Assembly: GCF_026013565.1 (NCBI RefSeq)
Contig: NZ_JAPDOB010000002.1
Location: 930,001-994,000 of the forward strand
DNA from: Sphingomonas arvum
GTDB taxonomy: Bacteria > Pseudomonadota > Alphaproteobacteria > Sphingomonadales > Sphingomonadaceae
DNA: 64,000 nt
Direction of reading: 5' to 3'
A model generated the notes under the pieces. That model did no database searches, was not told where the DNA came from, and was given only the letters and a program-made list of their open reading frames with translations. Each line of letters begins with the position of its first letter. The first letter of the stretch is position 1. The translations under genes were made by a program, and so were the position numbers. This document shows, piece after piece, positions 56,832 to 64,000 of this stretch.

Positions 56832-57631
56832 TGCCGAGGCTGGAGGGCGAACTCACGGCGCTGTCGTTCTGCTGGACAGTTGAGCGTCGGGATGGAGCGG
56901 GCATCGCGCTGACGAGTCATGATCGTGATGTCCGCATCGGCGGCACCCTATGCCTCACAACGCCAGGGCTGATGCCGAACGCGGTGCAGGACGGGTCACT
57001 TGATCAGCCCCTGGCCGAGCTGGTCTGCTCCCTTGACAGTGCAGCCCTGAGCGCATCCGACCTGCAGTGCGGTCGTTGGGATGGTGCCCGAGCTACTTTG
57101 ATCGCTGCGGATTGGCAGACCGAGACCGCCTTCGTTGAGCTGTGCCGTGGGGAGATCGGCGAAGTGGATGTCGAGGGTGACCAGTTCACGGTCGACTTCC
57201 AGGGACCAAGTCGGCATCTTTCCCGGTCCGTGTGCCCCGCGACATCGCCCGATTGCAGGGCTGCGCTGGGCGACAAGGCATGCCGGGTTGATCTTGCCGA
57301 CCGAAGTGTACGCGCCAAGGTCGTCTCGGCGGACGGTGCGACCCTCACCCTGGATCGAGAGCTCGGAGCCAAATTCACTTTGGGGGACCTGCGTTGGATG
57401 AGCGGGCTAAACTGCGCTCTCCAGACGCAAGTCGTCCACGTCGGTGGAGCGGCGGTCCAGCTCCGGCAAACACCTTCAAGGCGCGTTGCAATCGGAGATG
57501 TCGTGAAGCTGACCGAGGGCTGCGACAAGCGCCTCCAGACCTGTCGTGACAGGTTCGCTAACGTGGTCAACTTCCGAGGAGAGCCACATCTCCCGGGGAC
57601 TGACTTCCTCACGCGCTATCCAGGCGTTTAA
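56831..57631 (+). CDS. Tail hub protein (gp13, DUF2163)
   Basis: 266 residues overlapping the previous stop by one base. The N-terminal DUF2163 part has FCWTVERRDGAGIALTSHDRDV, the middle PNAVQDGSLDQPLAELVCSLDSA. The C-terminal BR0599-type part has multiple Cys residues: CPATSPDCRAALGDKACRVDL, LNCALQ and CDKRLQTCRDRFANVVNFRGEPH. Such Cys patterns in distal-tail hub proteins can bind iron-sulphur clusters (lambda gpL knowledge), so binding here is possible. It follows TGATG coupling. Confidence 0.9.
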   Translation: MPRLEGELTALSFCWTVERRDGAGIALTSHDRDVRIGGTLCLTTPGLMPNAVQDGSLDQPLAELVCSLDSAALSASDLQCGRWDGARATLIAADWQTETAFVELCRGEIGEVDVEGDQFTVDFQGPSRHLSRSVCPATSPDCRAALGDKACRVDLADRSVRAKVVSADGATLTLDRELGAKFTLGDLRWMSGLNCALQTQVVHVGGAAVQLRQTPSRRVAIGDVVKLTEGCDKRLQTCRDRFANVVNFRGEPHLPGTDFLTRYPGV

Positions 57632-57632
57632 G

Positions 57633-58028
57633 ATGAGCGCTCTTGAGCGTGCTTCGGATCTGATCGGCACGCGCTTCCGACTTCAAGGCAGGCACCCTGA
57701 TGTTGGCTTGGATTGCGTCGGCGTCATCCTTCACAGTTATGACCTGGATGCTGAAGCATACCCTGCGAACTATGGCCTTCGCGGCCATGGGCTTGCTTCC
57801 CTGGATCAGGCATTCGCCGAGCATTTCCGCCGTATACCAAGGCCGGCGATGCGCGCTGGAGACGCGTTGGTATTCCGCTGCAACGTCAATCGCCTACACC
57901 TTGCTCTGCATGCCGGGGATCGATTGATCGAGGCGAATGCTTTGGTCGGCCGTGTCGTTGAGCGGCCCTTCCCGGCCGAATGGCCGCTGATCCGGGTGTA
58001 CCGCCGGCGAACTCGAAGGTGTCCCTGA
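57633..58028 (+). CDS. NlpC/P60 cell-wall peptidase of the tail (gp14)
   Basis: 131 residues. The NlpC/P60 nucleophile is Cys28 in DVGLDCVGVILHSY and the His89 in NRLHLALHAGDRLIEAN. It has the minimal length of phage tail peptidases. In RcGTA the homologue helps the tail pass through murein, in the periplasm of the recipient. It begins one base past the gp13 stop. Confidence 0.9.
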   Translation: MSALERASDLIGTRFRLQGRHPDVGLDCVGVILHSYDLDAEAYPANYGLRGHGLASLDQAFAEHFRRIPRPAMRAGDALVFRCNVNRLHLALHAGDRLIEANALVGRVVERPFPAEWPLIRVYRRRTRRCP

Positions 58029-58029
58029 A

Positions 58030-60189
58030 ATGGCTACACTTGTTCTTGGCGGGGTCGGTGCTGCCCTGGGCGGCGGAATAGGCGGCCTCATCGGTACCTT
58101 CGTCGGGCAGACCATCGACACCAATATACTTGGCTCCGGCAGGGCTGGGCGGTCGCGTCTTGCAGACTTGGCGTTCCAATCGTCGAGCTACGGGGCGCAA
58201 TTGCCTCGGATCTACGGAACGATGCGTGTCGCGGGCGCAGTCGTGTGGGCGACTGATCTGGTCGCAAACATTCCGGCTGGTGGTGGAAAGGCACCACCGA
58301 CTGGCGGCGCTTACAGCTACTCGGCCAGCTTTGCCGTGGCGCTCTCTTCCCGGGGGGCGAACCGCGTGCGCAGGATTTGGGCGGACGGTAAGCTGCTGCG
58401 GGGGGAGGCTGGTGACTGGAAGGTGCCCACCAACTTCCGGTTCTATCGAGGCGACGAGGACCAGCGCATCGATCCACTAATCGCTTCCATCGAGGGTATC
58501 GATAATACTCCGGCGTACCGCGGTATTTCCCTCGCTGTGTTCGAGCAGTTGCAACTCCTTGAGTTCGGCAACCGCATACCCGTCCTCACCTTTGAATTGG
58601 AGGCAGATCAGGACCAGCCCACCACGGAATACATCTTGGCAGATCTGAGCAGCGGGCTGATCCAAGGCGGCGCAAGCAACACAGTTGCGGGTTATGCGGG
58701 TTCCGGCCCGACGGTTGGGGATGCCTTGTCGCCACTGCTGGAAGTGCAGCAGATCCAGCTTGCGGTCGCGGGGGAACAATTGAATGCGTCGCCAGCGTCT
58801 AATTTGCTTACCATCCAAGACCACGAACTTGGTTGTGGCCTGGAAGCAGCTGTTCCGCGCGCGTCCATTCGCCGGGCACCAAGTGCCGATCTCCCGACCC
58901 GGGTATCCTTGCGATACTTCGACGCTGCACTCGAATACCAAGGCGGGCAACAGCAAGCTACCTGGTCGACCAACGCTCGGGAAAGCCGCCTCATCGAGAT
59001 ACCTGCAGTTCTGACAGCCAGTGCGGCAAGGACGTCGGCCCATGATCTCCTCACGAAGATTTGGGATGAGCGTGAGACTGCCGAGTTCAAGCTCCCCCTA
59101 ACATTCGCCGGAGCGCGCATAGGAGACCGCCTGGTCACCTCGGAAGATGAGCAATGGCGCATCACGGGCCGCATGCTGGAAAGCTGGGTGGTTCACCTCA
59201 GGTGCTGCCGGGTGCCGGGCCGATCCGTTCCGATCGAAGCAGATGCCGGCCGAACTATCGGTGCGCTCGATCGAATCGCGGAACCAAGCGACATTGTGCT
59301 GCTCGATCTACCGGCGATGAACGAAGTCGCCGGCGACCCAATGATCAGCATCGCCGTATCTGGAGGACAGCAGCCATGGCGCGCGCTTCCTCTCGTCCTT
59401 ACCGCTGAAAGCATGGCCCCGCTTGAGTTGGCTGCACCCGCGCGAGCTGTGCTCGGTGTGGCTCGGTCGCGTCTGTCGCCCGGTTCGGAAAGCCTTTTCG
59501 ACCAAGTTAATAGCGTAATCCTGGAGCTGCGGGATGACGATTGGCTCCAGAATTGCACTGCCGACGATCTTCTAGCCGGCGCAAACCTCGCTGCTCTTGG
59601 GAGGGAGCTGCTCCAATTCGCCAGAGTCGAACCGCTTGGCGGCCGACGCTTCCGTCTCAGTCAGCTGCTGCGCGGGCGGTTCGGAACAGAGTGGGCCATG
59701 AGCGACCATCGTGAAGGTGACCGCTTCGTGCTCCTGCGACGCTCCGATCTGACCACAGCGGGACTTCCACGCGTGGCGATAGGTCGGAGGATACTCGCGA
59801 CCGGACGCGGAGTGGGAGACGGACTTGCACCGGGATCAGCTCAACTTGATTTTACATTCGAGGCTTGTCGGCCGCCGGCACCCTGTCAACTGCGTTGTGC
59901 GACGACCTTTGATGGTGGGCTGAAGGCGAACTGGATCCGCCGTAGCAGAGTAGGTTACGACTGGAACGACTATCTCGACGCGCCTCTCGGCGAAGAAAGC
60001 GAACGATACCTGGTGAGAGTCGGCGGGCAGCTTGGTTCGCTCACCAAGGAAGTCCAAGCACAAGACTGCTTCATCAGCTCGGCCGAGCTTTCTTCCGTCG
60101 GTGCTTATCCTTTCGAGCTCTCGGTGGTGCAACTCGGCACCTTTGCGCGGTCGCACCCCGTTTCCATCAATGTGGAGAAGCGTTCATGA
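58030..60189 (+). CDS. Host-specificity/baseplate megatron-like protein (gp15), short form
   Basis: 719 residues, compared with roughly 1,300 in RcGTA. The N-terminus is a glycine-zipper-like VLGGVGAALGGGIGGLIGTFVGQTID followed by LADLAFQSSSYGAQLPRIYGTMRVAGAVVWATDLV, the GTA gp15 start. Later parts show FELEADQDQPTTEYILADLS and a tail-3-like core with RRFRLSQLLRGRFGTEWAM near residue 545. I see no TIM-barrel (GTA_TIM) section in it. It overlaps the DUF2793 gene in ATGA. Confidence 0.85.
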   Translation: MATLVLGGVGAALGGGIGGLIGTFVGQTIDTNILGSGRAGRSRLADLAFQSSSYGAQLPRIYGTMRVAGAVVWATDLVANIPAGGGKAPPTGGAYSYSASFAVALSSRGANRVRRIWADGKLLRGEAGDWKVPTNFRFYRGDEDQRIDPLIASIEGIDNTPAYRGISLAVFEQLQLLEFGNRIPVLTFELEADQDQPTTEYILADLSSGLIQGGASNTVAGYAGSGPTVGDALSPLLEVQQIQLAVAGEQLNASPASNLLTIQDHELGCGLEAAVPRASIRRAPSADLPTRVSLRYFDAALEYQGGQQQATWSTNARESRLIEIPAVLTASAARTSAHDLLTKIWDERETAEFKLPLTFAGARIGDRLVTSEDEQWRITGRMLESWVVHLRCCRVPGRSVPIEADAGRTIGALDRIAEPSDIVLLDLPAMNEVAGDPMISIAVSGGQQPWRALPLVLTAESMAPLELAAPARAVLGVARSRLSPGSESLFDQVNSVILELRDDDWLQNCTADDLLAGANLAALGRELLQFARVEPLGGRRFRLSQLLRGRFGTEWAMSDHREGDRFVLLRRSDLTTAGLPRVAIGRRILATGRGVGDGLAPGSAQLDFTFEACRPPAPCQLRCATTFDGGLKANWIRRSRVGYDWNDYLDAPLGEESERYLVRVGGQLGSLTKEVQAQDCFISSAELSSVGAYPFELSVVQLGTFARSHPVSINVEKRS

Positions 60190-60680
60190 CTTCCGCCCGT
60201 TTTAGTTTGCCGCTGCTTTCTCCCGGGCAGAGCCAGAAAGAGGTTACTCATAACGAGGCGATACAATTGCTCGAATGCCTGGTTCAGCCCGTTGTCGAAG
60301 GTTCTCCGGGGAATTCGCCGCCAAGCGCTCCAACCATTGGACAACAATTTCTGATCGGATCGGCGCCTATAGGCGATTGGGGCAGCTTCGCAGGCGGGTT
60401 GGCGAGCTGGACTGCTGGTGGCTGGAGGGTCGTGCGCCCAACTGAGGGCTTGACGGTCATCGATCGAAACACCGCCCTGAGTTGGTGCTACATGGCAGGG
60501 GCTTGGCAGCAGGGAGTGTGCCGAGCCAGCGAAGTGCGGGTCAACGGACGCAAGGTCGTAGGCGGGCAGCAGGCAGCGATCCCGAATCCCACAGGCGGCA
60601 CGAGCATTGATACCGAAGCGAGGGCCACCCTAAACTTTGTGCTGAACGCGCTTCGGCAACATGGCTTAATCGCAGTCTGA
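60186..60680 (+). CDS. DUF2793 protein, last gene of the cluster
   Basis: 164 residues. DUF2793 features are SARFSLPLLSPGQSQKEVTHNEAIQLLECLVQP near the start, then IGQQFLIGSAPIGDWGSFAGGLASWTAGGWRVVRP. The family is seen in phage and GTA tail-fibre or attachment proteins; in RcGTA a similar domain occurs in a fibre-type gene. It probably forms the tip or a fibre. It overlaps gp15 by 4 bases. Confidence 0.88.
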   Translation: MTSARFSLPLLSPGQSQKEVTHNEAIQLLECLVQPVVEGSPGNSPPSAPTIGQQFLIGSAPIGDWGSFAGGLASWTAGGWRVVRPTEGLTVIDRNTALSWCYMAGAWQQGVCRASEVRVNGRKVVGGQQAAIPNPTGGTSIDTEARATLNFVLNALRQHGLIAV

Positions 60681-60695
60681 GGCGATTGTCTCAGG

Positions 60696-60706
60696 ACCAA
60701 ATTGGT
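60696..60706. promoter_or_regulatory. Second ACCAA-A-TTGGT palindrome
   Basis: A perfect 5-base inverted repeat around A, matching the core of the 41147 palindrome. It lies 16 bases after the cluster stop (60680) and 68 bases before the alr start. A role as an operator of alr or as a cluster boundary site is speculative. Confidence 0.4.
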
Positions 60707-60773
60707 TAGCAGCTTGCCGTACTTGGCATTGCCGGAGCTCGACTGAGCTGAGGCACATAGGTAGTGGGCTGCC

Positions 60774-61802
60774 ATGCACCAGCCACTTAAATTGATGTGC
60801 AGCAAGCATGCCCTTGCAAGTAACTGGCGCTCCCTAGTTGAACGAGCCGGGGTACCGGCGGCGGCGGCTGTCAAGGCGAACGCCTACGGATTAGGTGCGG
60901 CGGAAGTTGTCCTGACCCTTGCGGAGGCGGGTTGCCGCGACTTCCTTGTGTCAAGCTGGTGGGAGTCTGAGGGGCTGCGAAAGGTTGCTCCACCAGGCTC
61001 CATCGCAGTGCTGCACGGCATAGGACCGGACGATCTGCCAGCTGCAATGGTGAGCGACGCGCGTCCCGTGCTGAATACGGTTGAGCAGGCGGCACGGTGG
61101 CGCGAGCACGCGGGTGGACGATGCTGCGACGTCATGATCGATACCGGAATGAATCGGCTTGGCCTCAGGCCAGACCAGCTCGACCACCTGAATGGCCTCC
61201 AAATCCATACCCTGCACAGTCATCTCGCCTGTGCCGACGAAGACCATGCGCTGAATGCGTTACAATTGACCCGCTTCAGGGAGGTCGCGTCGGCGGTGCA
61301 GGCCGTGAGGTACAGCCTTGCGAACAGTGCGGGCATTTACCTTGGGCGGGAGTTTAGCTTCGACTTGGTCCGGCCTGGGTTGGCGCTGTATGGTGGCATT
61401 CCCCGCGCAGAAGCTCGAGGCGAGATCACGCAAGTAGCGCAGCTGCAAGCTCAAGTCGTCCAGCGTCGGACGATCATGGCTGGTGAGACTTGTGGGTACG
61501 GAGCCACCTTCCACGCAGATCGCAATACCGAGGCTGCAATTATCAACATAGGTTATGCGGACGGCTACTGGCGCGGCTTCTCCTCCGTCGGCTCAGGGGA
61601 AGCCTCCGGTACGAAGCTTCCTGTACTGGGCAGAGTGTCGATGGACCTCATCGTTCTGAGTTGTGACGCATTGCCTTCGCTGGCCGAAGGCGAATGGGTA
61701 AGCATCGACTTTGCATTGGAACAGGCCGCCCAGCGGAGCGGCATGTCGCAATATGAACTGCTGACGGGCCTCGGCCGCCGCTTCAACCGGGTCTGGCACT
61801 AG
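60774..61802 (+). CDS. alr: Alanine racemase
   Basis: 342 residues. The PLP Lys is in AAVKANAYGLGAAEVVLTL near residue 34. The fold core includes DVMIDTGMNRLGLRPDQL, LALYGGIPR, the second-subunit Tyr in CGYGATFHA, and a C-terminal GRVSMDLIVLSCD and LGRRFNRVW. It interconverts L- and D-Ala for murein synthesis in the cytoplasm. It follows the phage-like cluster in the same direction but with an own palindrome upstream, and its end overlaps the nth stop on the other strand. Confidence 0.92.
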   Translation: MHQPLKLMCSKHALASNWRSLVERAGVPAAAAVKANAYGLGAAEVVLTLAEAGCRDFLVSSWWESEGLRKVAPPGSIAVLHGIGPDDLPAAMVSDARPVLNTVEQAARWREHAGGRCCDVMIDTGMNRLGLRPDQLDHLNGLQIHTLHSHLACADEDHALNALQLTRFREVASAVQAVRYSLANSAGIYLGREFSFDLVRPGLALYGGIPRAEARGEITQVAQLQAQVVQRRTIMAGETCGYGATFHADRNTEAAIINIGYADGYWRGFSSVGSGEASGTKLPVLGRVSMDLIVLSCDALPSLAEGEWVSIDFALEQAAQRSGMSQYELLTGLGRRFNRVWH

Positions 61803-62443
61803 CGTGTCGGGGCGGGGGTCTTTGAGCGGTAGCGGCAGAGGTCCCTAACCGGGCAGCGCCAGCATTCTGGCCGGCGTGACTTGCAGACGTAGCGTCCGTG
61901 AAGGATAAGCCAGTGGTGCGCGTGCGACAGGAATAGCTCGGGGACTACCTTGAGTAGCGCGAGTTCGACATCGAGCGTCGTTGCCCCCGGAGCGAGGCCG
62001 GTACGATTGGCAACCCGGAAAACATGGGTATCCACCGCAATCGTCGGTTGCTCGAATGCGATATTCAGGACGACATTGGCCGTCTTTCGGCCCACGCCGG
62101 GCAATCTCTCAAGCTCTTCTCGCTGCTGAGGGACTTCCCCGCCATGCTGCGCGATAAGCTGCTCCGCCATCGCCATGACGTTCTTGGCCTTGGTATTGAA
62201 CAGGCCAATTGTCCTTATGTGCTCTCTGACGCCATCTTCGCCGAGGGCAAGCATCTTCTCGGGTGTGTCGGCAACCGCAAACAATTTGCGAGTAGCCAAA
62301 TTGACGCTGACGTCAGTAGCTTGTGCAGATAGCGCGACCGCAACCAGCAGCGTGTAGGGCGTCGTCCACTCTAGCTCCCCTTCAGGATTGGGGTTCAGTT
62401 CGGCAAGGCGCCTGAAGAACTCGAATGTTTCAGCTTCCCTCAC
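61799..62443 (-). CDS. nth: Endonuclease III (DNA glycosylase/AP lyase)
   Basis: 214 residues. The helix-hairpin-helix motif with the catalytic Lys is LPGVGRKTANVVLN, and the catalytic Asp is in AVDTHVFRVANRTGL. The [4Fe-4S] loop is C-X6-C-X2-C-X5-C in CKSRRPECWRCPVRDLC. It removes oxidised pyrimidines in base-excision repair. The start overlaps dapB's end (4 bases), so it is translated after dapB. Confidence 0.96.
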   Translation of the reverse strand: MREAETFEFFRRLAELNPNPEGELEWTTPYTLLVAVALSAQATDVSVNLATRKLFAVADTPEKMLALGEDGVREHIRTIGLFNTKAKNVMAMAEQLIAQHGGEVPQQREELERLPGVGRKTANVVLNIAFEQPTIAVDTHVFRVANRTGLAPGATTLDVELALLKVVPELFLSHAHHWLILHGRYVCKSRRPECWRCPVRDLCRYRSKTPAPTR

Positions 62444-63150
62444 AGCGCGGCGATGACGTCGCGCATGGTGTAAAGCCCGGGCATCCGCCCACGAAGGAAG
62501 TTCGCCGCAGCAAGGGTTCCCCGTGCAAAAACCTTCCGGCTTTCGGCCCGGTGGGAAAGAATCAGGCGCTCCTCGGGTCCAAGGAACATCACGTCGTGAT
62601 CCCCGGCAACCGAGCCGCCGCGGAGTGCAGCGAAACCGACCGTGCCCCGCTGGCGCTCAAGGCCAGTCCCGTCGCGGGCGCGTTCGGCTCGCAGTGGGTG
62701 AGATCGGCCCCGTGCCGCGGCTTCACCAAGGGCAAGCGCTGTGCCCGATGGTGCATCGGCCTTGTTGCGGTGATGGACTTCCGCGATCTCGATGTCCCAA
62801 TCGTCGCCGAGCACGTGAGCGGCGCGCTCGACCAAGTCGGCCAACAGCGCTACCCCGAGCGACGTATTGGAGGCCTGCAGCACAGCGACCTTCTTTGCCG
62901 CACCCTCAAGCGCAGCCTTTGCGTCACTTTCCAGCCCAGTAGTCCCGACCAGGACCGGAGTTTGGGTGTTCATCGCACGCTCCAGCGTTGCCGACAGGGC
63001 TGACGGAGCCGAGAAGTCAATCAGCACGTCTGCATCATTCTGGTCGAGAGCGAAGCGGCTGTCCTCGGCCACCGCAAGGGCGATTGCCTTTCCCATTCGC
63101 CCATCGGGCGCAACCAGGGCCAGGCGGATCGGCGCGTTGTTGACCATCAT
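62440..63150 (-). CDS. dapB: 4-hydroxy-tetrahydrodipicolinate reductase
   Basis: 236 residues. The NAD(P) site is LALVAPDGRMGKAIALAV, and the substrate/catalytic motif is EVHHRNKADAPSGTALALGEAA, with FSAPSALSATLERAM and GTTGL early. It catalyses the second committed step in lysine/diaminopimelate synthesis, hence murein precursors. The gene overlaps nth by 4 bases and follows the DUF72 gene by 20. Confidence 0.95.
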   Translation of the reverse strand: MMVNNAPIRLALVAPDGRMGKAIALAVAEDSRFALDQNDADVLIDFSAPSALSATLERAMNTQTPVLVGTTGLESDAKAALEGAAKKVAVLQASNTSLGVALLADLVERAAHVLGDDWDIEIAEVHHRNKADAPSGTALALGEAAARGRSHPLRAERARDGTGLERQRGTVGFAALRGGSVAGDHDVMFLGPEERLILSHRAESRKVFARGTLAAANFLRGRMPGLYTMRDVIAAL

Positions 63151-63170
63151 GCCGCCTGATGGCCGACAGC

Positions 63171-63920
63171 TCAGCCGATGCCAAGTCGTTGCTGCAAGCT
63201 CCGAGCGGCCGCGGGCGCTCGCACCTTAGCGCCGTTGATCATGAAAACATAGGCGTCTCGCCCCTTGCTCTGCCATCCCCTCACACGGTCCCCGAAGCGG
63301 TCCAGCGAGTCTTCATCATAGCCGGTAGGGCATGCCTCGCGCATGCGCTGCAACCGCGCATAGACGAAGTCGGCGGTGTCCGCCTCGATGCAGGGAAATT
63401 CGTCGGCGTCGCCGAATACAACCGCCACGTTGTTGTCACGACAGAGGTCAAAAAAGGTCTGGTCGCGGAAACTCTCGTGGCGCGGCTCGATGGCATGCCT
63501 GAGTGGAAGGCCATCGAGCTCCCGAGGCAGCAGCTCCAGAAAACGTGCAACGTCCTCCGGGTCGAACGATCGCCTGGCCGCGAACATCCAGAGAATCGGA
63601 CCGAGCTTCGGGCCCAACACACTTAGCCCCTGCGCCAAGAAGGTCGTGACACCTTCCCCCGCGTCGCCAAGGTTCGGCCGGCTGACGCAATATCGGCTTC
63701 CCTTCACCGCGAACTGGAAGTTGTCGGGCACCGCCCGACCCCACTTCTCCCAACTTTCATGACTCTGCCGGCCATAAAAGGTCGCGTTGATCTCGATCGC
63801 GCCGAATTCTTGCGCCGCAAACTCCAGCTCACGCGATTGGGGCAGCTTCGCTGGGTAGAAGGTCTTGCGCCACGGCGGGAACGTCCATCCGCCGATACCG
63901 ACCCGGACCTTTGCCGTCAT
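63171..63920 (-). CDS. DUF72 family protein
   Basis: 249 residues. The typical TIM-barrel DUF72 start is VRIGIGGWTFPPWRKTFYP-like (RVGIGGWTFPPWR), then EFAAQEFGAIEINATFYGRQ, WGRAVPDNFQFAVKGSRYCV, ILWMFAARRSFDPEDVARFLELLPR and the C-terminal FVYARLQRMREACPTGYD. The function is unknown. Its start overlaps the stop of a further minus-strand gene extending beyond the window, and dapB follows. Confidence 0.9.
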   Translation of the reverse strand: MTAKVRVGIGGWTFPPWRKTFYPAKLPQSRELEFAAQEFGAIEINATFYGRQSHESWEKWGRAVPDNFQFAVKGSRYCVSRPNLGDAGEGVTTFLAQGLSVLGPKLGPILWMFAARRSFDPEDVARFLELLPRELDGLPLRHAIEPRHESFRDQTFFDLCRDNNVAVVFGDADEFPCIEADTADFVYARLQRMREACPTGYDEDSLDRFGDRVRGWQSKGRDAYVFMINGAKVRAPAAARSLQQRLGIG

Positions 63921-64000
63921 TCGGCCTGACTGGGTGGCAGAAAGCGACTGGTGATGTCGTTCGCCAGACGGGCCGGCCGCTTGGAGACCGCGTCGAGGCA
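63917..64000 (-). CDS. C-terminus of an unidentified protein (partial)
   Basis: Only 27 codons and the stop are present, ending LANDITSRFLPPSQAE. The stop overlaps the DUF72 start (ATGA), showing operon continuity. The family cannot be identified from this tail. Confidence 0.5.
   Translation of the reverse strand, partial: CLDAVSKRPARLANDITSRFLPPSQAE

Larger units (their letters stand above)
45039..60680 (+). mobile_element. GTA-like/domesticated siphophage structural gene cluster
   Basis: Eighteen or so plus-strand genes in RcGTA order from portal to gp15 and DUF2793, with most junctions overlapping by 4 bases. Absent from the window are small and large terminase, integrase, replication, lysis and excision genes. 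No flanking direct repeat or tRNA attachment was found. RcGTA-type assignments follow from the gp10, chaperone, DUF2460, DUF2163, NlpC and gp15 homologues together. Whether the locus makes particles cannot be told from sequence. Confidence 0.85.

Noticed and set aside
1-64000. CRISPR arrays, insertion sequences, rRNA genes
   Set aside because: No evenly spaced repeats, no transposase-like protein and no rRNA sequence were found on either strand.

Overview
The window is GC-rich and densely coded and looks chromosomal, from an alphaproteobacterium of the Sphingomonadales type. Supporting signs are a circularly permuted two-piece tmRNA with the tag ANDNEALAIAA, two exact GGAAC-N17-CGTT sites of the alphaproteobacterial general stress sigma factor (EcfG), an rpsF-rpsR-rplI operon with extended protein tails, and a gene-transfer-agent (GTA) type phage cluster. 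Species cannot be fixed from the sequence alone.

Layout. 1-8.3 kb: two TonB-C-domain proteins around a DUF2383/DUF3597 pair, a secreted methyltransferase-like protein with a dicarboxylate/amino-acid symporter, a LytS/LytTR two-component pair and a stress-promoter gene for a small acidic protein. 8.3-13.7 kb: a MurC/Mpl-type ligase divergent from an LD-carboxypeptidase (probable peptidoglycan recycling), a SWIB protein, an extensin-like protein, a Nudix hydrolase and a stress-type lipoprotein. 13.8-17 kb: ssrA, then lemA, two TPM-domain genes and a Nudix gene. 17-26.6 kb: a CHASE2 adenylate cyclase operon, a metallophosphoesterase, nadC, a glycine-zipper protein, a nitronate monooxygenase-like enzyme, a sterol desaturase, an SH3 protein and a GST. 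26.6-38 kb: acyl-CoA and leucine catabolism (thiolase, liuA, liuB, liuD, SDR), with a glutaredoxin-MauE fusion, an M13 peptidase and a DUF4262 gene embedded in the carboxylase operon. 38-44.7 kb: cysQ, a winged-helix regulator, tRNA-Val(TAC), a divergent XRE/DUF6456 regulatory pair, a GST, a Ser/Gly/Gln-rich repeat protein and ribosomal protein genes. 45.0-60.7 kb: a rightward GTA/siphophage structural cluster. 60.8-64 kb: alr, nth, dapB and DUF72.

The structural cluster is the main point of interest. It keeps GTA order (portal, small membrane gene, prohead protease, capsid, connectors, tail terminator, tail tube, gp10, chaperone, short tape measure, gp12, gp13, gp14, gp15, DUF2793), and most junctions overlap in ATGA or GTGA. 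It has no terminase, lysis, replication or integrase gene in the window. A beta-helix spike plus accessory module sits between capsid and connector. The gp12-like DUF2460 protein carries a large N-terminal TIM-barrel-like extension, while the gp15-like protein is short. A strong intrinsic terminator lies between protease and capsid. About 3.8 kb upstream, an XRE repressor-like gene and a DUF6456 gene diverge across a perfect palindrome whose core recurs just after the cluster. I infer a regulated, possibly antiterminated, domesticated particle locus; this is a hypothesis.
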